Positions 52,327 through 58,633 of a stretch of 64,000 bases of DNA are shown piece by piece (position 1 is the stretch's first letter; every line of letters begins with the position of its first letter). This stretch comes from RUG11462 sp045539315. Its GTDB lineage: Bacteria; Bacillota; Clostridia; Oscillospirales; Acutalibacteraceae. The position numbers were made by a program, and so were the translations under genes. Location of the stretch: NCBI GenBank assembly GCA_045539315.1, contig JAZQFC010000039.1, forward strand, positions 68,979 through 132,978. Direction: 5' to 3'. The notes below the pieces were generated by a model. The model did not search any database, had not been told where the DNA came from, and saw nothing but the letters and a program-made list of their open reading frames with translations.

Positions 52327-53925
52327 ATGTCTAAAATCACAAAGTTACTCGCTTTGATGTTGGCAGTTATTTTCGCAGTTTCTCTCGTTGCTTGTACAGG
52401 TGACCCTGCTCCAGAAACAGAAGAAACTACCGTTGCAGGTTTGAACATTACTACTAAAAATGATGTTACAACCGGTGAGGGTGAAACAAAAACTACCGCT
52501 AAAGGCGACAAAACAAAGAAAACAAAGAAACAAGACCAAAACCAAGGCAACGGCGACAATGGTTTCAAACATGAAGCTACAACTTTGGCTACTACTGGTA
52601 CATTTATTAAACGTACAACCGATAGTCGCGGTAACGCTTCTGCAAAGTTTGTTAAGAGTTTGAAAGGTTTCACTTTGAAGATTTTATATCCATGGGAAAA
52701 CATCTATGGCGATAAAAAATGTGAAACAGGTATCAAAGATTCTATCAACTCACTTAAGAAAGAATATGGCATTAGCATTAAAGAAGAAGGCCAATTCAAT
52801 AGATACAATGAAAACCTTTCTTCTGAACTCGCTGCAAAGAAATGTGACAACCACGTTTACTTTGCTCAAGGTGGTTACTTCCCATCATATTTCCAAAAAG
52901 GCTACATTGCTGACCTTTCACAAGCAATGAGAACTGCCGGTGTTAATTTCAACGAGCCTTGGTATATGAGCCAAGCAAAAGGCTTCTTGAATATTGATGG
53001 TAAGCAATATGGTTGGATGGCAACTGAAGACGAGTATATGACACCTATGTTCATTTCTTATAACAAAAAACTTACTGATAAGAAGAGACTTGCTGACCCT
53101 GCTAAACTTGCAGAGCAAGGTAAATGGACTTGGAAAACTCTTGAAACTTATGCTAAAAAGTTTGCTAATGATAAGTCAGTTGTAGGTTTCGGTGTTGCTG
53201 ATGCAACAACACTCTTTGAGCAACTTGCTGACCAATATGGTACACAACTTACTAACATTTCAAGAGGTAAAGCACCAACAACTAACATTACTAACTCAAA
53301 AGTTAAATCTGCTTTGACAGAACTTGCTAGTTGGACAGTTGGTAAAAACGCTTGGTGTGATACATTTGCAGGCAAAACTTGGAGTTATGGTAAAACTCAA
53401 TTCCAAAATGGTAAAGTTGCTTTCTTCTATGGCGGTCATGACGCTATTCAAGGTCTTAAAGGCACTTCAACTCAAAATGATATTAACATAGTTCCATTCC
53501 CAACAAAGAACGGTTCTAAAAACTATACTAATATCTCTGCTGCTTCATTTATAGCATTTATTCCTATTGTTCATCAAAACAATGCTGCAAAGATTCTCTT
53601 TGCAAGAAACGAATACTATCGTTATACATACCGTTTTGTTGATAGACATTTCCAATACAAATGGTCTTCTTACTTTGGTAAGAACACAACCGCTATCAAA
53701 AATGCTTCTAACATTAAATACGGTAAAAACGGTAACAAGATTAAATTCTCTTGGCTCAACGTTTGTGAATCTAACGATGACGGTGCTACAAGAACAGCTT
53801 CAATTGTAAATGAAGTTATTAGCGGTAAATCTACACCAGCTCAAGCAATCGCAAGTAAGAAAAACGCTCTTGCTAAATCTTACTCAGAAGTTTGGGAAGG
53901 TCATAGAATTACAGGTAATGTTTAA
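52327..53925 (+). CDS. extracellular solute-binding lipoprotein (family 1 type), orphan
   Basis: 532 residues from the ATG at 52327 after GGAGG. Lipoprotein signal with lipobox LVAC (Cys near residue 22), a long Thr/Lys-rich linker to about residue 105, then a periplasmic-binding-protein-like fold: LKILYPWENIYG, NDKSVVGFGVADATTLFEQ, WTVGKNAWCDTFAGKTWSYGKTQFQNGKVAFFYGGHDAIQGL and PFPTKNGSKNYTN. Members bind oligosaccharides for ABC importers. No permease or ATPase genes are adjacent, so it either serves a distant importer or acts alone. Confidence 0.87.
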   Translation: MSKITKLLALMLAVIFAVSLVACTGDPAPETEETTVAGLNITTKNDVTTGEGETKTTAKGDKTKKTKKQDQNQGNGDNGFKHEATTLATTGTFIKRTTDSRGNASAKFVKSLKGFTLKILYPWENIYGDKKCETGIKDSINSLKKEYGISIKEEGQFNRYNENLSSELAAKKCDNHVYFAQGGYFPSYFQKGYIADLSQAMRTAGVNFNEPWYMSQAKGFLNIDGKQYGWMATEDEYMTPMFISYNKKLTDKKRLADPAKLAEQGKWTWKTLETYAKKFANDKSVVGFGVADATTLFEQLADQYGTQLTNISRGKAPTTNITNSKVKSALTELASWTVGKNAWCDTFAGKTWSYGKTQFQNGKVAFFYGGHDAIQGLKGTSTQNDINIVPFPTKNGSKNYTNISAASFIAFIPIVHQNNAAKILFARNEYYRYTYRFVDRHFQYKWSSYFGKNTTAIKNASNIKYGKNGNKIKFSWLNVCESNDDGATRTASIVNEVISGKSTPAQAIASKKNALAKSYSEVWEGHRITGNV

Positions 53926-53959
53926 TTAGTCTAAATTTTAAGCGTTTAAATTAAAAATC

Positions 53960-53997
53960 AAAAAAGCAGATGAGATTTTTCTCATCTGCTTTTTTTG
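53960..53997 (+). terminator. rho-independent terminator
   Basis: AAAGCAGATGAGA/TCTCATCTGCTTT stem with a long T-run. Confidence 0.95.
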
Positions 53998-54027
53998 TGA
54001 AGTCATAGTGGTAATAAACATTATGTA

Positions 54028-54276
54028 TTATTTTTTAAATTGTTCTTCAATTTCTTCGTTGATTTTAGCACTCATTCCGTTAATTTGCTTTAAATCTGTT
54101 TCTTTAACAGAAATAGTTGCAATGTCGGCTTTTTCTCCATATCTAGGAAAGTTTATTAACCAAGTACCACTAATACTACGAGGGTCACATATCCACCCCT
54201 GCATACCTTTATGAACGCCGTCTTTTACATATTTTTCTTTTTCTACAATTACTTCTACTGCATCCATTTCTTTCAT
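54028..54276 (-). CDS. small conserved hypothetical protein
   Basis: 82 residues, no signal or membrane segment. VEVIVEKEKYVKDGVHKGMQGWICDPRSISGTWLINFPRYGEKADIATISVKETDLK has the alternating pattern of a small SH3-like beta barrel, then a short helix. I recognise the general type from clostridial genomes but not a function. GGAGATG ahead of the ATG at 54276. It is bracketed by two terminators with the same stem, so it is a single-gene unit. Confidence 0.65.
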   Translation of the reverse strand: MKEMDAVEVIVEKEKYVKDGVHKGMQGWICDPRSISGTWLINFPRYGEKADIATISVKETDLKQINGMSAKINEEIEEQFKK

Positions 54277-54278
54277 AA

Positions 54279-54326
54279 TTATTCATCTCCATACGGTGTT
54301 ATTAATATATTCTCTAACAAACTCAT
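54279..54326 (-). CDS. possible 15-residue upstream ORF
   Basis: ATG at 54326 follows a good GAGGTGAT ribosome-binding site; the ORF encodes MSLLENILITPYGDE and stops 2 bases before the start of the 82-residue gene, whose own ribosome-binding site lies within it. It may be a leader peptide that couples translation, or the remains of a longer start. Confidence 0.4.
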   Translation of the reverse strand: MSLLENILITPYGDE

Positions 54327-54391
54327 TATATCACCTCGCTTTCTATATTTCAATAATAATCGGAAGTGAACCAGACATTCAAGGACATGTT

Positions 54392-54424
54392 AAAAGCAGA
54401 TGAGATTTTTCTCATCTGCTTTTT
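54392..54424. terminator. rho-independent terminator
   Basis: AAAGCAGATGAGA/TCTCATCTGCTTT stem, same as that at 53960-53997; serves cotJC on the minus strand. Confidence 0.93.
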
Positions 54425-54427
54425 GTT

Positions 54428-55027
54428 TTATTTTCTATCAAACGCAGGGTTGAATGCGTAGAAGTTTTTAGAATCGAGTTTATCCTGCACTCTTTGAAGC
54501 GCTTCGCCGAAGCGTTGGAAATGCACGACTTCTCTTTCTCTTAAAAACTTTATAGGGTCGCACACGTCAGGGTCATCGATAAGGCGCAAAAGATTATCAT
54601 AAGAAAGACGAGCCTTTTGCTCTGCCGCTAAATCTTCGTGTAAATCAGCGAGCACATCGCCGGTTGAGGCGATAGTTTCAGTTGAAAACGGATTTCCCGA
54701 AGCGCTCTGTGGATAAATTCCTGCGGTATGGTCAACAAAATAAGTGTCAAAACCATCTTTTTTGATTTGGTCAATTGTCATATTTTTTGTAAGTTGATGA
54801 AGCATTGTAGATACAATTTCTTCGTGGGCGAGTTCTTCAGTACCCACGTCAGTGAGTATGGCTTTTACCTCATCATAAGGCATTGCAAAGCGTTGAGAAA
54901 GGTATCTGGTTGCCGCGCCTTTTTCGCCGTGTGGTCCACCAAGTTGACTAATTATGACCTTTGCAAGCGCAGGATTTGCCCTTGCTATTTTAACTGGGTA
55001 TTCAAGTTGTTTTTGATAAATCCACAT
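54428..55027 (-). CDS. cotJC: spore coat protein CotJC (manganese-catalase-like)
   Basis: 199 residues. MWIYQKQLEYPVKIARANPALAKVIISQLGGPHGEKGAATRYLSQRFAMP and VGTEELAHEEIVSTMLHQL carry the Glu/His di-metal ligands of the Mn-catalase fold, completed by EQKARLSYDNLLRLIDDPDV and REREVVHFQRFGEAL. In Bacillus CotJC is part of the inner coat. Last gene of cotJABC, 6 bases after cotJB. Confidence 0.96.
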   Translation of the reverse strand: MWIYQKQLEYPVKIARANPALAKVIISQLGGPHGEKGAATRYLSQRFAMPYDEVKAILTDVGTEELAHEEIVSTMLHQLTKNMTIDQIKKDGFDTYFVDHTAGIYPQSASGNPFSTETIASTGDVLADLHEDLAAEQKARLSYDNLLRLIDDPDVCDPIKFLREREVVHFQRFGEALQRVQDKLDSKNFYAFNPAFDRK

Positions 55028-55033
55028 AGTTTT

Positions 55034-55279
55034 TTACTCCTCCCATGGCCATTTAGTTAAAGCCCAATCCCATTGTTTTTCGCTATCATTCGATGTCATA
55101 ACAGTTGGGCCATATTTTTCTTCATATTCTTTTTTTGCCGTTTTAAAAGCGCGTTTTACCTTGTTAAAATACTCAAGCGCACGAGTGTCGTGTGGGTGAG
55201 TGTCAAGATACAGCCCCGTTTCTATTACAGCAAAATTATACATTTGGAGCTTGTTTAAAAGTTTTCTTTTTTCAGTCAT
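55034..55279 (-). CDS. cotJB: spore coat protein CotJB
   Basis: 81 residues, the usual length. LLNKLQMYNFAVIETGLYLDTHPHDTRALEYFNKVKRAFKTAKKEYEEKYGPTV is the CotJB signature (DTHP, Glu-Lys-Tyr-Gly-Pro). It overlaps cotJA by 8 bases. Needed with CotJC for coat assembly. Confidence 0.95.
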   Translation of the reverse strand: MTEKRKLLNKLQMYNFAVIETGLYLDTHPHDTRALEYFNKVKRAFKTAKKEYEEKYGPTVMTSNDSEKQWDWALTKWPWEE

Positions 55280-55478
55280 TTTTCATTCTTCTTCCTAAAA
55301 ACGGCTTATCAAGTTCAGGAAAAATTGTGCCGCGAGAAAGCCCCGTATCTGCGCTGTAAAGTTCTCCCCAACTTTGTTTTGGTACATAAGCCATTGCGAG
55401 TGGAAATGAGTTCAAACAGTTTTTATTTACTCGTCTGTCTATTGCAGAATCTGTTGAAACTAAAACATCATCAAACAT
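55272..55478 (-). CDS. cotJA: spore coat associated protein CotJA
   Basis: 68 residues from the ATG at 55478 after AAAGGAG. LAMAYVPKQSWGELYSADTGLSRGTIFPELDKPFLG is the CotJA motif. First gene of the operon. Its presence shows that the organism, or its recent ancestor, makes endospores. A sporulation sigma promoter could not be assigned with confidence. Confidence 0.93.
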   Translation of the reverse strand: MFDDVLVSTDSAIDRRVNKNCLNSFPLAMAYVPKQSWGELYSADTGLSRGTIFPELDKPFLGRRMKND

Positions 55479-55588
55479 AAATTTGGTTTCTCCTTTAATT
55501 AAAAAATCTCGAAAGTACAACTTTCATTACATAATATGAAAAAAGGTAAAATTTTGTTATTTTTTCTGTTAAAAAAGTGGTTTTTTCA

Positions 55589-55617
55589 TTGACAAAGCCA
55601 CTCAATTATGGTAATAT
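55589..55617 (+). promoter_or_regulatory. promoter of the GH16 gene
   Basis: TTGACA (55589-55594), 17 bases, TAATAT (55612-55617). Confidence 0.65.
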
Positions 55618-55648
55618 TAATTTAATATTGCTAAAGGAGTTTTTTATA

Positions 55649-56407
55649 ATGGGAAACGCAAAGAAAAACTGGAAACTTGTGTGGTCAGATGAGTTTGACG
55701 CACCTGAAATCAACAGAGATAATTGGAATTTTGAATTAGGTTATGTTAGAAATGCTGAACTTCAAAAATATGTTGATTCACCTGAAAATGCTTATATCGA
55801 AGACGGTTGTTTGGTAATCAAAGCTATCAAAACTGATGACCCTGATTGTCCTTATACTTCTGCTTCTCTTACTACATATGGCAAAGTTAATTTTACACAT
55901 GGCAGACTTGAAATGAGAGCAAAATTGCCTTATGGCACAGGTGTTTGGCCTGCATTCTGGACATTAGGCCAGAATATCAGAGAAACTCCATGGCCTGAAT
56001 GTGGAGAAATTGATATTATGGAATTAGTTGGTGGCGATAACAAAACTTTTGCTACTTGCCCATTTAATGACCATCATGGTGACCACGTTGTTCAAGCAAC
56101 TGTTCACTATAAAGGCGAACCTGAAGGTCATATTTTGCCACGTGCTTATGAACTTATGGAAGGCGATTTCAAAGATGATTTCCATGTGTTCGGCGTAGAT
56201 TGGGATGAAAATTGCGCTAAATTCTATATTGATGGCGTTTATTATAATAAATGTAATATTTCTGAACTTGACTGCTTTGATAAACCACAATATGCACTTG
56301 TTAACATTGCAATTGGTGGCGGTTGGCCTGGCGACCCTGATGAGAATACTGTATTCCCTCAAAAATATTACATTGACTACATCAGATACTACCAAGAAGA
56401 AAAATAA
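55649..56407 (+). CDS. GH16 family beta-glucanase without signal peptide
   Basis: 252 residues from the ATG at 55649 (AAAGGAG). LVWSDEFDAPEINRDNWNFELG, GRLEMRAKLPYGTGVWPAFWTLG and the catalytic block ECGEIDIMELVGG (nucleophile and acid Glu) define GH16 laminarinase-type enzymes, followed by WDENCAKFYIDGVYY and NIAIGGGWPGDPDE. They cut beta-1,3- or mixed beta-1,3/1,4-glucans. There is no signal peptide or surface anchor, so an intracellular role on imported oligosaccharides is inferred, as for the GH9 enzyme at 8234. Confidence 0.93.
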   Translation: MGNAKKNWKLVWSDEFDAPEINRDNWNFELGYVRNAELQKYVDSPENAYIEDGCLVIKAIKTDDPDCPYTSASLTTYGKVNFTHGRLEMRAKLPYGTGVWPAFWTLGQNIRETPWPECGEIDIMELVGGDNKTFATCPFNDHHGDHVVQATVHYKGEPEGHILPRAYELMEGDFKDDFHVFGVDWDENCAKFYIDGVYYNKCNISELDCFDKPQYALVNIAIGGGWPGDPDENTVFPQKYYIDYIRYYQEEK

Positions 56408-56413
56408 TTTTTT

Positions 56414-56443
56414 AACTGCCCATCAAAAGACGGGCAGTTTTTT
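56414..56443 (+). terminator. rho-independent terminator after GH16
   Basis: AACTGCCC-loop-GGGCAGTT stem with six T's. Confidence 0.92.
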
Positions 56444-56517
56444 ATTAAAAATAAACTCTTTACATAAACACAAAAGTATGATAAAATATTATCATATTAG
56501 ATTAGGAGTTGATTCTT

Positions 56518-56799
56518 TTGTCAGAATTTTTAAATTATAAAGGCAGACCGCTTGTTCGTTGCGGTGACACTCTTTATTACGGCAATATGGAAGACAAGGC
56601 TGTTGTTCAATTAACTGTTAAAGATAAAGAAAAAGATGGCGATATTACAATGGCTAAAAAAATTCAAGTTGTTCTTCTTGATACCGATACATCGCTTGAC
56701 CCTGTTAAGCGTATTCTTAAAAAGAGTGAAAAAGAGGGGCTTTATAACGCTATGGATATTGGCGCTATCTGGCTTGAACGTGCATTAGCAGAAAAATAA
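56518..56799 (+). CDS. conserved hypothetical protein
   Basis: 93 residues from a TTG at 56518, 9 bases after AGGAG; another TTG at 56509 abuts the ribosome-binding site. Sequence: SEFLNYKGRPLVRCGDTLYYGN, then a beta-rich VVQLTVKDKEKDGD, VQVVLLDTDT-like strand and a helix ending WLERALAEK. Soluble, no known motif; looks like a small cytosolic protein widely kept in Clostridia. Own terminator follows. Confidence 0.75.
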   Translation: MSEFLNYKGRPLVRCGDTLYYGNMEDKAVVQLTVKDKEKDGDITMAKKIQVVLLDTDTSLDPVKRILKKSEKEGLYNAMDIGAIWLERALAEK

Positions 56800-56803
56800 A
56801 AGC

Positions 56804-56836
56804 AAAAACTCGAATGATACCATTCGAGTTTTTTTA
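56804..56836 (+). terminator. rho-independent terminator
   Basis: AAACTCGAATG/CATTCGAGTTT stem with seven T's. Confidence 0.92.
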
Positions 56837-56853
56837 TTAATTTTGGAGGTATT

Positions 56854-57702
56854 ATGAAACAAATTTTAGTTGAACAAGATTTTTTAAATGCGATAGATAC
56901 TTTGAAAATACAAAACTCAAGTGTTTTAATTCATTCATCTATGAAATCTTTTGGCGCAAAAATTGATGGCAACGCAAACACCATTATAAATGCATTTTTG
57001 AAAAGAAACTGCACCATTATCACGCCTTCTTTTACATATGATAATGAAATTAGCCCTGCGCTTGATATTTTGCAAAACGGCATTGGCGATGGCAGTTATT
57101 ATAAATTGAGAGAAAATCTGCCGATAAAATGTTTTGATGTTAATAGCAAAGATTTATCGGTTGAGCATATGGGTATTTTCGCAAAAACTGTTTTGCAGAA
57201 TGAAAACAGTATCAGAGGAAATCACGCGCTTAATTCATTTACTGCGCTTGGCGAAAATGCAAAAGCACTTGTTAAAGACCAAAATAACAAAGACGTGTAT
57301 GCGCCGCTTAAAAAACTTTGCGAAGATGATGGATATGTGCTTTTAATGGGCACAAGTCTTGAATCTGCAACGATTATTCACTATGCAGAGCAACTCGCCG
57401 GCAGAACTTTGTTTGTTCGCTGGGCTTATGATAAGAATAAAAAGCCAATTCCACTAGCAGTTGGCAGTTGTTCAGACGGATTTGATAATCTTTATGGTGT
57501 TTTAAAAGATTATGCTAGCGAAATCACAGTTGGTAGTAGCAAATGGTTTTGTTATAAAGCCAAAGATATAGTAAAAGTTTGCGCCGATTATATTAAAAAG
57601 CACCCTGAAATCACTCATTGCAACAATAAAAATTGCGACCGTTGTAATGACGCTATTCTTGGCGGTCCAATTTTAAATAAAGATTTTTGGAAAAACATAT
57701 AA
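56854..57702 (+). CDS. AAC(3)-like N-acetyltransferase (YokD family)
   Basis: 282 residues. SVLIHSSMKSFG, TFTY, EHMGIFAKTVL, RGNHALNSFTALG and GYVLLMGTSLESATIIHYAEQL are the antibiotic_NAT family blocks, with the conserved His and Asp/Glu sites. The C-terminus adds NNKNCDRCNDAIL with a Cys pair. Many chromosomal members do not act on aminoglycosides, so resistance should not be assumed. GGAGG ribosome-binding site. Confidence 0.9.
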   Translation: MKQILVEQDFLNAIDTLKIQNSSVLIHSSMKSFGAKIDGNANTIINAFLKRNCTIITPSFTYDNEISPALDILQNGIGDGSYYKLRENLPIKCFDVNSKDLSVEHMGIFAKTVLQNENSIRGNHALNSFTALGENAKALVKDQNNKDVYAPLKKLCEDDGYVLLMGTSLESATIIHYAEQLAGRTLFVRWAYDKNKKPIPLAVGSCSDGFDNLYGVLKDYASEITVGSSKWFCYKAKDIVKVCADYIKKHPEITHCNNKNCDRCNDAILGGPILNKDFWKNI

Positions 57703-57707
57703 ATATA

Positions 57708-57738
57708 AGTCGATGAGCATAAACTCATCGGCTTTTTA
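57708..57738. terminator. rho-independent terminator
   Basis: CGATGAG/CTCATCG stem followed by GCTTTTT, between convergent genes. Confidence 0.85.
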
Positions 57739-57948
57739 TTATACTTGTAAATCGACTAAAAAGTCATCAATTATATCATCTAAATGAATGGGCGACACGT
57801 TGTTTTTATTACACTTATCTATAAGAACTTCTACCTTTTGTTTATCAGTAGAAATATCTTTTACAACACGCTCGCCACATGTAATGCCATAAGTTTCAAT
57901 TTCATTTCCGTCTTCATCAATAATTGTTGATTTGTTTAAAGTTAACAT
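57739..57948 (-). CDS. small conserved clostridial protein
   Basis: 69 residues from the ATG at 57948 (GGAAG ahead); the longer upstream extension has no ribosome-binding site. TLNKSTIIDEDGNEIETYGITCGERVVKDISTDKQKVEVLIDKCNKNNVSPIHLDDIIDDFLVDL: soluble, acidic, with two short Cys-containing segments. It resembles a small uncharacterised protein type common in Clostridia (possibly DUF6514). Function unknown. Confidence 0.7.
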   Translation of the reverse strand: MLTLNKSTIIDEDGNEIETYGITCGERVVKDISTDKQKVEVLIDKCNKNNVSPIHLDDIIDDFLVDLQV

Positions 57949-58154
57949 CTTTTTACTTCCTTTTTGCCAAAAAATAATGTGAATAATCTTCACATCTAAA
58001 TTATATAAAACTAGATATGCTTTGTCAAGTTTTTTCACGTTTTTCAAAGAAAGTTTGTATATGTGAACAAATTCCACATATGATTTTTGTGAAATTTGTT
58101 CACTTTTTTTGCTTTATATATAAACGCACGGATGATGAACAAAACAACCCTTCC
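57949..58154. other. intergenic region with inverted GTGAA...TTCAC half-sites
   Basis: Contains TGTGAACAAATTCCACA-like and GTGAA-ATTTG-TTCAC (around 58089-58103) inverted sequences upstream of the small gene at 57739, possibly an operator; no gene seen. Confidence 0.4.
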
Positions 58155-58223
58155 GTCATTTTGAGCGGAGCAACGCGTAGCCGAAGAATCTTTTTAAGAT
58201 GGTTCGACTACACTCACCATGAC
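58155..58223. repeat. dispersed hairpin repeat (GTCATTTTGAGCGGAG type)
   Basis: Ends GTCATTTTGAG (58155-58165) and CTCACCATGAC (58213-58223) are inverted with 9 of 11 matches; the inner part GTAGCCGAAGAATC...GATGGTTCGACTAC is also self-complementary. This type of GAGCG...GAAGAATC element is widespread as intergenic repeats in gut bacteria. Confidence 0.75.
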
Positions 58224-58246
58224 ACGCTATTAGTCTGCTTTAATTG

Positions 58247-58303
58247 GTAGGGGCGTTCATTGGACGCCCGTTATTTTCGGGAGGAGCAAAGCCCCTCCCC
58301 TAC
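58247..58303. repeat. REP-like double-hairpin element B
   Basis: Outer inverted ends GTAGGGG (58247) and CCCCTAC (58297-58303) enclose two GC-rich hairpins, GGGCGT/ACGCCC and GGGAGG/CCTCCC. 57 bp. Same plan as element C and the hairpins inside the RAYT gene. Confidence 0.88.
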
Positions 58304-58323
58304 GATAGAACAAAAGATTTATT

Positions 58324-58386
58324 GTAGGGGTGGGGTTCTACTCCACCCGCATTTTTAAAAGGGTCGTCAAGTATGCCGACCCCTAC
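58324..58386. repeat. REP-like double-hairpin element C
   Basis: GTAGGGG (58324-58330) and the end CCCCTAC (58380-58386) enclose GGGTGG/CCACCC and GGGTCG/CGACCC hairpins. 63 bp, 20 bases after element B. Confidence 0.88.
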
Positions 58387-58412
58387 ACTTACATATATGA
58401 TTTTAATAAAAC

Positions 58413-58444
58413 AAAAAGCCAACCCAAAATGAGGTTGGCTTTTT
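58413..58444. terminator. rho-independent terminator after the 47-residue ORF
   Basis: AAAAAGCCAACC/GGTTGGCTTTTT stem. Confidence 0.92.
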
Positions 58445-58470
58445 ACAAAGAAATGTTTTATGAAAAAATT

Positions 58471-58614
58471 TTACCATTTATCATTTTCATAAGGGTCATA
58501 CTTTGTAGTAGGTTGTGTTGGAACCGTTGGTTCCTCGCCTTCTCCTTGTGAAGCAGAGATAATATCAAGAGATTCATATTTTTCAAATTCTAAACTAATT
58601 TTTACGAATTTCAT
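58471..58614 (-). CDS. conserved 47-residue protein following a secreted carbohydrate-active protein (copy 1)
   Basis: 47 residues: MKFVKISLEFEKYESLDIIS, then an Asp/Glu/Pro/Thr-rich variable segment, ending TTKYDPYENDKW. Good ribosome-binding site GGGAGG, 9 bases before the ATG at 58614. It starts 19 bases after the stop of the large esterase gene. A second copy at 63067-63210 has the same length and nearly the same ends, differing in the middle. No signal peptide. Resembles the many short clostridial peptides that begin with a charged beta-rich part and end a first block with an I(I/V)xxS motif; some look like RiPP-type leaders, but no maturation enzyme is nearby. Function unknown. Confidence 0.8.
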   Translation of the reverse strand: MKFVKISLEFEKYESLDIISASQGEGEEPTVPTQPTTKYDPYENDKW

Positions 58615-58633
58615 TCTAAATTTCCTCCCTTGA

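Noticed and set aside
52164..52703. 179-residue minus-strand frame opposite the solute-binding lipoprotein
   Set aside because: It is antisense to the signal peptide and linker of a well-supported gene and covers its promoter.
56854..57702. Aminoglycoside resistance gene
   Set aside because: The AAC(3)-like fold alone does not show resistance; chromosomal YokD-type relatives often lack it and there is no mobile context.
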